NCBI GenBank assembly: GCA_019925095.2
Contig: CM034406.1
Span: 5,868,388-5,932,387, forward strand
Source of the DNA: Dendrolimus kikuchii
Lineage: Eukaryota > Arthropoda > Insecta > Lepidoptera > Lasiocampidae
Direction: 5' to 3'
Length of the DNA: 64,000 nt
Part shown: piece after piece, positions 48,106 to 59,193 of the stretch
How the letters are laid out: every line of letters starts with the position of its first letter
Numbering within the stretch: the stretch's first letter is position 1
Notes under the pieces: model-generated
Database searches by the model: none
What the model was told of the DNA's origin: nothing
The model's input: only the letters and a program-made list of their open reading frames with translations
Position numbers and translations under genes: made by a program

Positions 48106-48559
48106 AAGATCGTAACTATTTACCCTATACCTTATTTTAAATACAATTTTGTGTAATATTACACTAGCCCCTGTATCTTACAGTATGTTTAAATTTGACT
48201 AGCTTATTTAACAGGTATCTAATTTCTACTTGTTAATGCCGATTGTTGTCGAGATGCATGAACCTCTACAAAGAGCTTTCCAAGCGCGACTCATCAGGTA
48301 ATCGGAAAACTTGTACCTCGGACAATCGAAGAAGATAGTAAGTATTATTTTTCCATGCTCGAATAATGGATCAGTACCTATGGCCAATTCACGTGATCCA
48401 TTGCTAACCTTTTGGGTAATCATTTACGTATAGCCTCGAGCCACCATAAATAGATAAATAGAACACATACGAGGTCCACTAAAAACGTAACACTGAAAAC
48501 TCCTACTTAAATGTCACTTGACTAGATGTCGCCACAGATCATTCTTATGTCGCTTTTAA

Positions 48560-48840
48560 GTTTTATTATTGGAGCAAGCTATGTTGGATGTTCTTCTTAT
48601 GGATAGAATTAGAAATGAGGATATCCGTAACAGAACCAAGGTAACCGACATAGCTAGCAAAATTAGCAAGTTGAAGTGGCAGTGGGGCGGTCACGTCTGC
48701 CGCAGGACCGATGGCCGATGGAGCAGAGGAATCCTGGAGCGGAGACCGCGTCTCGGTAAACGTAGTGTCGGACGCCCTATAGCCTGATGGGGAGGCCTAC
48801 GTCCAGCAGTGGACTGCTACTGGCTGACGACGATGTAGGA
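48560..48840 (+). pseudogene. RTE-type LINE C-terminal fragment
   Basis: The plus frame reads EQAMLDVLLMDRIRNEDIRN, then TKVTDIASKISKLKWQWGGH, RRTDGRWSRGILERRPRLG and KRSVGRP. This is the characteristic end of RTE-clade reverse transcriptases. After a deletion the last part continues as EAYVQQWTATG-like sequence up to about 48825. The usual Trp-Arg-rich block between is missing and a stop is present, so it is a dead fragment. Confidence 0.85.
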
Positions 48841-51015
48841 TTTCAGTAATTGTGGAATTATGCTTTTACTAGGCAATTATCACTGAGTTCAAATAAAACA
48901 ATCAACGTTAAAAGGTGTTAAACAAATATTCCGAAATCATCATGTTGTTATTGATGACTACTTTATGTTACTTTAACTTATAAGTGAAGCGTATGCTTCC
49001 AAAGCTGTGAAAAATTGTGATACTTCTGTAACATTTCAATATGGAACGAAGACTCAGTACTAGACTACACAAAATATTTTCAACAAAATTTGAACAAGTT
49101 CCGTTAAGTAGTTTTAGAAATACGAGGCATGTTCGATTAATTGCGTTCTTTTGTATTCCGTTCAACACCTACGAAATCTTGTGTATGGTGGACTTGGCCG
49201 ATTTATATCTACATTTTCTCAATCTATGGCAACAAACGAACTTTATGTCATTGTAATATAATTATTAAATACAACTCCCTCACGAACATGACAGACAACG
49301 ATCAGTACTGTGCGGGGGAATTAAGTTTAATGTTTATTATATCTCTAATTCTTTACTTATCGTCAATTGACCTTTATCAGTTCGAAAATAATTTGGCCTT
49401 ATTCTTTCATAGATAACATTTTACATTACGTTTGGTTAAAAAATGGCATTTTATTGGAGTAGGCGGCAGTGACAGCAATTCTTTATTTGATATAGATGTC
49501 CATTAATTTTAAAAACCAAATATCCGACGATGTTTTTTTATCTAAATTAAGGGAATGGGTGAACTAGGAAGAATGACCCAGTGCTGTGACGGAATAAATT
49601 CCAACACAAAATGGCCATTTTCAAATTTATCGGTGTAGCAGCAATAGGCTCGGTACATGCCCTACCGGAAGCTTATTGAGCGCCTATATTTCAATGAGCG
49701 TTTCCTGATACGCTTAGTATTAATGAGAGAGCAGTACACACAGAGTTGTGGGTTATTTACTATAAATGATCTCAGTGATGCCCACCAGACCAGAGTAAAT
49801 AACGGAAATATCATTTTATAAAGTAAACTTTACCACGAATTAAAACAGAACTCTGCATTTTAATGAACTTGAGGGAAAGAGGGGAATATCAGAACTGACA
49901 CTACAGAGGCCGTCAAATTGTAAACGTTCAAGTTATACAAATTTTTATTATCTTGCGGTGTGCAATAAAGATTATTGATTATTATTTATCGGCGCGAAGG
50001 CTATTTTCATTATAAACGCCATTTTGAAAGAGGCATAGTTAATGTTATCAGACAACATTATGATTTTTAACAAGATTTTTTTATTTCATTTGCGTTAGTG
50101 TTAAAGATTTGGACTGTGGCCGAATGAGTCTTATTTAAAGTGTTAAAAAATAACGTCGCCAACGCATAGGTATATAGTGTATATACATACGTCATCGGTG
50201 GTCAATATTTAACGTCATTAACAATTTCGCATTACGCTCATCGTCACATCTGCGTGAAACGACGTATACGTAACTTTATCTTAGATGAAGCCGCACCATA
50301 AACGTATAAAAGTAATGCAAAGAAGATGGTTTCCTATTAATATCTACACACATTTTTTCTTGAAATATTATTACCTAACACATAGACTTTATTATATACT
50401 ATTAAATTAATAAGGTTATTATTATCAGAAACTCATTTTTTTTATTACGTTGAAAGATAATCTAATTGTAACCTTTCCGTCAACATAAGCATAATTGTTA
50501 TCCCAAATAACACAAAAAGGCAATTGCTTTCTATCATATCTATCGCAAGATGACGACATGAAAAATAAAGATATTTTGTAATACAAATTCACTATAAATA
50601 ATTATAACAGTATAATAATAAACAATTATAAAAGACCACAACTTACAAATATCGGGGCAGTTCAAGCTACAGAGTGTTTTATTACTAAGTATTTATAATT
50701 AAATAATTGCAATAAATATTCAAGCACACGAAGTTTAAATATTAGCACATTAGGTATTTTTGGCCAAGCCTCATAATAAATTAAACGTAGAGCCTTATTG
50801 CACAATAATAAGTTACAAAATTATTATGCCTACTGCTATAATAAATGTTTGAGCATTTAATTCAAAAGCAGTGCAATGTGATTTCAAAATGTAGGCCTAT
50901 AATTGTTGTCTTACAGTTATGAGAAATATAAAATTAACATTACCAACCTGTAATAAGTATATAAATAAAACGCTTGCAGCAAAAACTAGATAAGTGACAC
51001 AAATTATAATTTCAA
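48841..51015. other. No gene recognised
   Basis: AT-rich. The frames at 49041-49416 have no known motif. 49745-49800 (ggttatttactataaatgat, ccagagtaaataacgg) resembles part of the SINE body at 62640-62700. Confidence 0.4.
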
Positions 51016-51017
51016 TA

Positions 51018-51235
51018 GACAGTTTTCGTTTGTGCAGATAAGGGAGATCAGTTTTCGACATGTAAATTCTAAATACTGAACTTTATTCCAATTTGCAAAG
51101 GGTAGTTTTGCTTACTATGTATTCTTAGCTCAGTCCCGCTTACACGATTCGTACAATGTGGTTGTCTATTAAAATTGGTCTACTGCGCAGGTGGATTGGA
51201 AGGACTTATTAGTTGCGTAGACGTGTATTTTTGTA
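51018..51235 (+). repeat. Diverged duplicate, copy 1 (pair with 58596-58830)
   Basis: Ordered words shared with the other copy: gacagttttcgtttgtgcag, 'tagctcagtcccgcttacac', gattcgtaca, attaaaattggtctactgcg. Lengths and spacing agree. The nature of the repeat is unknown. Confidence 0.65.
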
Positions 51236-51599
51236 AACATTCAAGCCAGGGAGCAAGCACGCTTAGGCAGTTCATCTGATCTATGTTGTGACAACTGCAA
51301 TCATCACGTGAAGGCGGTGAAAGAAAACATGGGCAATAAACTTGCATATTGAGCTTCTTCATGTGTGAAACCCCTTAATCTGCTTGCTACAAAAAATACG
51401 ATAAGTTCTACCCCAGCAGTAAGACATTTTGAATCGTTAGTATACTCGTAGAAACACACTAAGTTTAGAGTGGGCGATCCAGCGAGTTAACGGTATAAAC
51501 TGTGTGCTCGTTGGCTTGTCGACTCGCGCTGCTTTGAATTGCATTGACCTACCAAAGTTAGGTACCGGAGTCACTTGGCTATTTAGGTATACTGTTAAA

Positions 51600-51790
51600 A
51601 CAAGAACGAAAAAAGAACAAGAAAAGACACCACAAAGTGTGGGCCAAAAACTGGTTGCAAGAGAGACAACGCTTGTCCCAAGTAAATTTAATGGCAGAAC
51701 TTATTGGTGAACCAAACGATTGCCTGATTGATGCTCGCAGACATTGTATGATCTTTTTAGCATCGGTCATTGTGTACGTTGAATCGTGTT
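51600..51790 (+). pseudogene. Possible Harbinger nuclease N-terminal relic
   Basis: One frame reads KKNKKRHHKVWAKNWLQERQ, then RLSQVNLMAELIGEP and ends in TGA at about 51799. A basic run followed by W-x3-WL-x-x-R and an 'xxNLMxEL' word is the pattern that opens many Harbinger nucleases. No catalytic block follows. Tentative. Confidence 0.35.
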
Positions 51791-51941
51791 TTTGTTGATC
51801 TCCAGAAGTTTTTCGTAGGCAATTTTAACGCTTTCTTTTTATAGTCCCTGCTAGTGTGCAATCACAAACACTGCTGTTTTTTAAAACAATTTATTATTTC
51901 TAGCACTGATTCACAATGATATAAATGTAATCCGTATAATG

Positions 51942-52260
51942 TTCTATCCGTGCAGGAACGGAGAAAGAATACAATTTCCTGCGGCCGGGCGGCCTGTCGT
52001 AAGAGGCGACTAAACAACCCACAGCCAGGTGGTAGGGCATTCGCCCGACTGGATGGCTACCACCCCTGGTCTAGAGCATGCTGCCATAACAACTTTGAGT
52101 TGTGTTCCGGCATTAATGACCAGGTTCCAGACTCACTTAAGAAAGCAGCAGCGCATTTATAGCAACTTTGGTGTTACAAATGTCCATAGGCGATGGTATC
52201 CGCTTTCTGCCAGTGGGCCGTCTGCCTGTCTGCTGAACTCTTGCAATAAAAAAAAAAAAA
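51942..52260 (+). repeat. ~300-bp poly-A-tailed dispersed repeat, copy 3
   Basis: Same start (ttctatccgtgcaggaacgg), cggcctgtcgtaagaggcga, and A tail as the copy at 6291. Confidence 0.75.
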
Positions 52261-52289
52261 ATGTAAATCTGCTATTTTACCGCCACAGA

Positions 52290-52570
52290 ATATAGCCGTT
52301 TGGCACGTGCGTTCGTTACAGCATTGTGAAAAAGGAACAATCGGCTCGCATTCTCGGCTGATCCACCGGCGGTTCCTTATACTGCGGTCTTAGAATTTCC
52401 AACATGCCAGGAGTTTTGTAACGCTCCATTGGCGGCCTATACCTTTGTCTCTCCGGCTAGCTAGCGTACCAGCCGTTTTACTCACCAATGGATCACCTCC
52501 TCTGATGAGTGCATTCTAAAGCACAAGCCGCCAGCACTATCCACTTCATTAACTCTTTTGACCCAAGATG
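52290..52570 (-). other. GC-rich segment with short open frames, unidentified
   Basis: The minus strand reads VKRVNEVDSAGGLCFRMHSS with EEVIHW. In another frame it reads ERQRYRPPMERYKTPGMLEI with LRPQYKEPPVDQPRMRADCS. The frames are short and joined by stops, and the segment directly follows a repeat copy. Transposon debris is more likely than host exons. No family recognised. Confidence 0.3.
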
Positions 52571-54216
52571 TCCGAATTAAAGTTTTAACAGTTTAAGTGC
52601 GGCATTTTGCTTAGTATTGTTATAAAACAGTTAAAACGTAGTTTTGTTTGCGTATACTAGTCGCGAAAACACCAAGGTGCCCTTGTTTAATTGAAAGCTA
52701 TTACTGGTGCCAATGAATTAAATGCACAAATATTTTATTTTTACACTAAAATTGTACTAAATTTTACAAATTGCCTACATTGATTGGCACGCAGGCCAAA
52801 TCAAACTTAGTATTGATATTTTAGAACTTTTAACATTTCATTGTAAATCTTACAAAATTTCTTTGTTTCTGAAACAAATTTTACACTTATTAAGTACTAA
52901 CTATAACTCTACGAACTAAATGGTATAATAATATCGTCAATAACCGATCAATTTACCTATCTGCGGCTTTACGTACCTACTCTCAAACGCCTTTCCTCGT
53001 TCGTTGTCGTCCGATCAGCCCGAGTCGTTCCTTATCGTCTGATCAGCCCGAAAGAGTCAATGAAATTTTAAATAGAAGAAAGAAAGAACAAAGATTTATT
53101 TAAAAGTACAATAATATAGTCTACACAACACAAAAATAAATGAAATGTACTTAAATATAAAAAACAAGCAAAAAAGTTCAAAACGAAAACGAACGACGTT
53201 TGCGACTAAGCCCTCTGTCACGTTATTTTTATCACGGTAATGTAGCCGAAGCATAACGTAAAGCTACGTTAAATATTTCCAAATTGATAGCCAAATTTAT
53301 TATCAGCGCATTTGGTACTAAATAATTGAATATGGTGTCAAACGCTAGAAAACATCGATAAGATATTTAATTAATTAAAAAAAATCGGGATGGGCCTCTG
53401 GTTTTAATTAATTTCAATACGTCTCAGACTAATAAAATAGGTAGACCGAACCCCGAGCAGTCAGAGTGAGGCCGCCTAAAGGAAGCTGGTTTTGGAATAA
53501 GAAGTCGATCGCACCGCAGTGTTACTTCGAATTAGTACGGACAAAGATGTAATAGTTTCCAGTGGATACATTACTATTAACAAACCGACGCAAACCTCAT
53601 GTTTGCGTGTCTTTAGACACACAAGGTTTTAAAAATCGCTTCACTTCACTTAACACTTTGATTCACGTAAGCTCCGTCTATACTTTTATTTGTCTGAGTA
53701 TTAATTACTAATTACTTTCAATAGCCATTTTCAATGACTAAGCATAGTTCCATAATTCTTCTTACTGTAGGTGTGTTAAAATTTTTCATTTTTTCTTTGT
53801 TTGGTAAAATTGCATAAAGGCGGAACCTGAAAATTACGCATTTTTTGTATTCAAAGATTTTACATATGGTTTTCTATGGTACAATAACGACACTAAAATC
53901 ATCGGTAAGCCATCATTTAAGCAAAAAATTAATAAACAATACAATTAATTAGGTACGAAATACGTGCATTATATCGCTAGAAATAATGTTCAATTTTAGC
54001 GTGACGACTTACCTACTAATTATAATAAAAACACAATTATTTTAATATTGGGATTAGTCTGCAAATGTAACATATATGCATGATCAAAATAATTAATAAT
54101 TATAAAATCAAATATTACGGCATTGTTAAAAAATCACGACATTTTGTAATTTGTAAGTAAAACCTCAGATTAATAATATTGAGAGACAAAGTTTTTACCT
54201 CACTTTGCTAAATGTC
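52571..54216. other. No gene recognised
   Basis: AT-rich. A small tandem duplication of 'tcgtc(c/t)gatcagcccga' occurs at about 53005-53052. 53440-53560 is slightly GC-richer. No exon can be supported. Confidence 0.4.
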
Positions 54217-54866
54217 AGGCAAAGGAACTAAATCCGTACAGCATGAATATCAATATTGTTCAATCAAACTGAACATCTTTGAATGACATAAAAATACGGA
54301 ATTTTAGATTTTTCACATTATTGTGATTAAGATCATTATTATATTTTTGTAGTTTGTATATATAATTACCGACAACATGCAATACTAATGTTAGACAAAC
54401 AATATATAGGTGTGAGGGGTGTTCGAAGGTTATGGCAAGGACAGTGGGTTAGGTTAGGTTATCTTTAGACCAAAGCCAAAGGCAGCCAAAGGCAGAACCG
54501 ACTTTAACTTTTATTAAAATTATCAACGAATAAATGGAAACCAGTCGGTTCTGCCACTCGCCGGCCGCTACCGCGGCACGCTCGCTTCGCTCGCTCGGCT
54601 CGTGGGCTTTGGTCTAAAGATAACCTAACCTAACCCACGGTCCTTGTCACTGGTTACACCTTCGACCTTACACCTATACTTTGTTCTGCTTACATTGGTA
54701 TTGCATGTAGTCAGTATTTATATATACAAACTAGAAAAATATATTAATTATCTTAGTTACAATAATGTGAAAAATCTAAAATTCCATACTTTCATGTCAT
54801 TCAATGATCTTCAGATTGATTGAAAAATATTGATATTCATGCTGTATGGATTTAGTGTTTTTGCCT
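54217..54866. mobile_element. Large foldback (inverted-repeat) element with TTAGG-like arms
   Basis: Left arm 54217-54477 and right arm 54605-54866 are reverse complements along their whole length, with scattered mismatches. Landmarks appear in both: aggcaaaggaactaaatccg / aggcaaaaacactaaatcca at the outer end, 'gaattttagatttttcacat', 'tatataggtgtgagg' / 'agtataggtgtaagg', and gggttaggttaggttatctt next to the loop. The loop (54478-54604) has its own inverted pair ggcagaaccgac / gtcggttctgcc and GC-rich cgctcgcttcgctcgctcgg. No coding capacity. Confidence 0.85.
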
Positions 54867-54914
54867 AACAAGTAGCAAGTGGCAGAACCAACTGCTTACC
54901 ATAAATTATGGTTA

Positions 54915-55172
54915 AAGTCGATTCTGCCTGCGGCTTTGGTCTGAAGCTAACCTAACCTAACCCACTGACCTTCTCATTGGTCGCAACCTTCAACCGCTCC
55001 TCACAACCTATTTTTTGTGTTGCTAACATTGGCATTGCATATTTGAGCTCTAGTGTGAAGCTAACCCAACCTAAAGAGTGGCAAGCAAAGGAAATAAATC
55101 CAAACAGCCTATTTTTTATTAAGAATACATCAGACAACGCTGTATGGATTTATTTCCTTTGCCTGCCACTCT
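54915..55172. repeat. Partial relative of the foldback arm plus small inverted repeat
   Basis: 54925-55045 repeats the right-arm order (ggctttggtctgaagctaac, ctaacctaacccactgacct, aacattggcattgcat). 55075-55172 is a separate ~98-bp inverted repeat with ends agagtggcaagcaaaggaaa and its mirror gcctgccactct, carrying the same gctgtatgga terminus. The complex thus contains at least two rearranged copies of one family. Confidence 0.7.
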
Positions 55173-56920
55173 CATGAACTAAATTACAACAAAAAGATTT
55201 GTCTTTAGCAGTGTGGTTTACTTTATGTAGCATGGCGGTTTTATCTGGGAAGTGTTTTGTAGTTTTTAACCTAATAAAATGTGCTTTAAAATTTAATAAA
55301 GTAAGATATTGATTGTTTTTAAGTTAACTTATGTGTTTGTGCTCAAAATCACGTGTTTAGCAACGTGCCCTATTACTTTACAATAATAATATTAGCATAG
55401 TAGGCAGTCTGTGTATATTCTAAGGTAATTGTATTGTTTATTAATTATGTGCCTAAATGAAGGCTTTCCGACAATTTTAATTTCGTTATTGTACCATAGC
55501 AAACCATAATTATAATCTTGTATATAAAAAAAACGCATAATTTTCGGGTTCCGCCTTTATGCAAATTTACCCTTTGTTTAATTTGCAATTTATATGTACA
55601 TGTGCGAATGTCAGTTCGTTTTAATGCTAGTATACATTTTATTTACATACGTACTAGTTTTTATGAAAAATTATATATAGGTAGGAATACTTTAGAAACT
55701 GTAGATATGCAGTCAAGTAAGTCCAGCAGTATTTCAATTTTCAAATTGCGTGTCCGGTACTACGTATACCGTTGTGCGACATATAAACGTAAATATCAAT
55801 TCTATAGGTATCTCGCTCTTTCTGATTCGATCCTGATGAAAGAGTGCCTATGTATGTGTGAAATGGCTTTACGATCATAAGATACTTTGTAAAGTTGTTA
55901 CTCGACTTCTGTGCGCGACTGTACACCCCGAGTTTTAACACGATAACATCAGAGTTCCTGCCATTTATCCAACTGTATTTACACGCATGGAATGCCCTAG
56001 TTGAAAACAGCAAAAACTACCTATAAATACTTACTTAGTAAATAATTTAAATAAGTTTGAATTTTATCGTTTTGGTATCATTCGAATCAAACCTTGGTTT
56101 GTTCTGATTACTATACAACTCTTAGCTGTGGAACATAATATTTTATATAAGTTGTATGTTGTATGCATAAAGTTGTATTTAATTTCGTTATATTTACCTA
56201 CAATGTGTACCGTATATTGATTTTTGGTATAGTGATGTAAAAGCGATATTTATCGTAGTACCTAGGTATGTATAAGGTAAAAGGGCCTTTTTTATTACGT
56301 AGATGGAAAACAGGCGAATGGGCCGTGTAATAGAAAGAGGTTACCATAACCTGTTTTGCCTGCGTTTGCAACAGAAGCCTATTCAACGTTACCAGCCTTT
56401 CGGGTGGCATGAAACAAAGAGATCAGACGGAAGCAATAGGATAGAGGGAAGGGAAAGTGGGCCGCTGGATCTCTTACTCATCGTACGAAAGAACATTCTG
56501 TGTATGCGTGGTATCACACTGAATCGAGCCGTTGCACAATCTTCATTGTCTTTGATTTACACCAATCAAAGATTTTTTGTATGTAATTAATGTGTGTATA
56601 TTTTTTTAAGACCGAAAATAGATACGCCTTATTTATTCCCGCAAGGGACACTAACTAGAAGTTTACGCGTGTGATGCCGTTATTTTTAACACTTACCTAT
56701 ACCAATAAATCAATTGTAGTCTTCTTTTGTATATATTTACTAAAACCTGTGTTCTCCACGGAACCGATAGAAAGCAACGTTCATATATACCCTAACAATT
56801 TTTAATTCATTTATTGTTGTTGGTTATATCAACGTGGCTAGAAGAGTAGCATAACATTTTCTTAAACACAACATCAGCATTCCAGCATATTACGTTAGCC
56901 CCACAGCGCGCAGCCGCGTG
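55173..56920. other. No gene recognised
   Basis: AT-rich. A 120-residue frame at 55518-55880 and the antisense frame at 55741-56013 have no motif. 56290-56500 is somewhat less AT-rich without a supported exon. Confidence 0.4.
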
Positions 56921-57538
56921 TTACACGAAGCTGTATTGGTTGTCGACTGCGCGCAGGTCGTGGTGCGCGCCACTCGCCAGCAGCAGCGCCTCCAGCTCAG
57001 CCCTGCGCATGCGCACATCGCTGCCGTGGGTGACGCCCAGCTAAAATAATCAATATCACTGCCTAATTTTTATAGTTTATAAACACCATACTACGCATTA
57101 CAATCGCCCAATAAAATAAGTGGCCGTGTGCGAGGCGGAATTGCGGTTTCTTTTCTAATATTTCTATGTATTTTTAGTAAATAATTTTATATTCAAGATA
57201 GCTAAACGAAATTCTTTTACAAATAGATTACAATTAAATTAGAAAAACGAGCCTCAGACTGCTACAGGAGGGAACGTTACCAAAAAACTGACCACGTTAT
57301 CTTGCTGAATGGAAACGGTAAATTCGATACTACACGGTACACTTCCATTTTTGAATTTGGATGAATCAATTAATTACATAATCAACCATCATTCAATGTT
57401 ATCTTCTATTTACACTTGGGCTTCAAGTTGGTTGAACCGTGTAATTCAACTTTAACAATAGGTATGTTGCCAGAGTTATACTGACCCTTTGCTCGTGTGA
57501 AACATCTATTAGACGTTTGGCTATGTCTAAAGCTTGTA
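56921..57538 (-). CDS. C-terminal exons of an unidentified gene
   Basis: The last exon 57040-56921 is very GC-rich in an AT-rich setting. It is preceded by a good acceptor (attattttag) and encodes 39 residues ending in TAA: LGVTHGSDVRMRRAELEALL, then LASGAHHDLRAVDNQYSFV. The codon bias is typical of a real conserved exon. A possible preceding exon 57538-57486 encodes QALDIAKRLIDVSHEQR, ends at gtcagt, and joins in the correct phase, but its acceptor has a weak pyrimidine tract. I do not recognise the protein. The rest should lie at higher coordinates, probably beyond long introns, and I could not find more exons in this window. Confidence 0.5.
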
Positions 57539-58595
57539 CTGCGGTTCAAGCCAGTCTCAATCCCAAAATCCGCAATATGTAGCTATAAACATGAATGTAT
57601 TTTATGGCAATATAGCAAGTTCATAGATATGTATTTACATAATACAAAGATAATTTCTGTGAATATCAAGTAGTAACTCATCAAACTTGTACAATTAGCT
57701 AATTAAGATTTCTTAAATATGTACAAATAATAAAATAAATTGCTGTAGTCAACATCTACAATAAACAATCTCGCAACTATTTACATTGACTTTGGGCAAA
57801 GCTTCTAATATCAAGCCATGTGAAAAATGAAACCAATTAAACGTGAAACTTACCAATAACGCAATACAACACAACACACAGGCAACGAAGTATAACAGGC
57901 AAAATAAAAGAAAACAAAAGCCATTCCATAGATAAAAAGTTTAATAATAAAAAATTTACAACCAAGAAATTTAAATTAAAGCTCGGAAGAACATGATTTT
58001 GTACAAATCATATATATAAAAACATAATGTCTAAATACATTTGTTAGTATCATAACAGTTTTTTTGCTCAACCTTAATTTAAAAACATCTACAATTAATT
58101 GTATGAAAAATTCACTCAAATATCAGCGATGTTCATTTCAGATGGTACCTGACCAAGACAATGACAAGACGCCAAGTGCAGACGATTCAAACTACTGTTG
58201 CCAAATTTCGTTAGGGAAAACGCGATGTATCTACTTCTAAAAATTGCTAGATTTAGATTTATTTCGCAAAAATGGCGGTAAAAATGCAATAAGAACATAG
58301 AGAATAAATTAAATAAATAAAAAAACTTTTCACGATAAAATTACAGTTTTACATAGCTTATATATAGACTCTGTTTCACGGTTTAAATCACGCAGATGCG
58401 GCGCTACTGTCGCGCATCGGAATGTTAGCAAGATTCCAATTGAATAGTATCAGTAAATAGAATAATAATACAATGTAATATTTACATTAAAGCACTTGAC
58501 TAAAACAACATTACAACTTGGCTGTGTTGATCTGTGTGATTCGTTCCATTTTTTGCCGCGGGACTTAAACCGTGAGACGGAGTCTAATTCCGATC
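57539..58595. other. No further exon recognised
   Basis: AT-rich. If the exons at 56921-57538 are real, this would be intron sequence of that gene. Confidence 0.35.
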
Positions 58596-58830
58596 GACAG
58601 TTTTCGTTTGCGCAGAAAAGTGCAGACTGGTTTTCAATATGTAAATATGTAATCTATATTGAACTTCATTCGCAAGAAAAAATGGTAAGGTGTTGCTTGC
58701 TATGCATTCTTAGCTCTATTCCGCTTACACGATTCGTACATTATACACTGGTAGATCGAAGTTTCCCGCGCTACTAAAATTGGTCTCCTGCGCATTGTAC
58801 ATCGGGAAGAATTGTTAGTTGTGTAAAACT
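58596..58830 (+). repeat. Diverged duplicate, copy 2
   Basis: Shares gacagttttcgtttgcgcag, 'tagctctattccgcttacac', gattcgtaca and 'actaaaattggtctcctgcg' with 51018-51235 in the same order and orientation. Confidence 0.65.
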
Positions 58831-58834
58831 GTAC

Positions 58835-59190
58835 AATATACATCGATATTTCAGTGAAGAGTAGTATAATGGCTAGTATAAATATGGCGCTCGGCGCTAA
58901 ATAATGTTTTCGGCATTAACAGAGGTGAAAAATAGATCAGCGCCGGAAGCGCTAAGTTGGCAACAGTGATTCGGGTAGAGCGGCGGTATTTAAAGCCGAC
59001 TTCGGGGCACATTAAAACGTATGGAGGTCGTCGAGAAGGGCGCGGGGGCCATAAAGGAGAAGAGTGGAGACGATGAGCAGCAAAGATTGTAAGGTGGCCA
59101 GCCGCCAGCGACGACGGTCCGATTGTTGTAATTTTTTGGTTACTGGGCGATAAAAATTGCTTTTGCTCCAAAACAAAAAATAATTTCGGT
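58835..59190. other. GC-richer spacer, no gene recognised
   Basis: 58890-59130 contains atggcgctcggcgctaaata and cgagaagggcgcgggggcca. Overlapping frames on the minus strand have no known motif. Promoter, 5' UTR or transposon debris are all possible. Confidence 0.3.
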
Positions 59191-59193
59191 CTA

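Noticed and set aside
54421..54680. Interstitial telomere tract
   Set aside because: Only two to three TTAGG-like units per arm, part of the foldback element, not a telomeric array.
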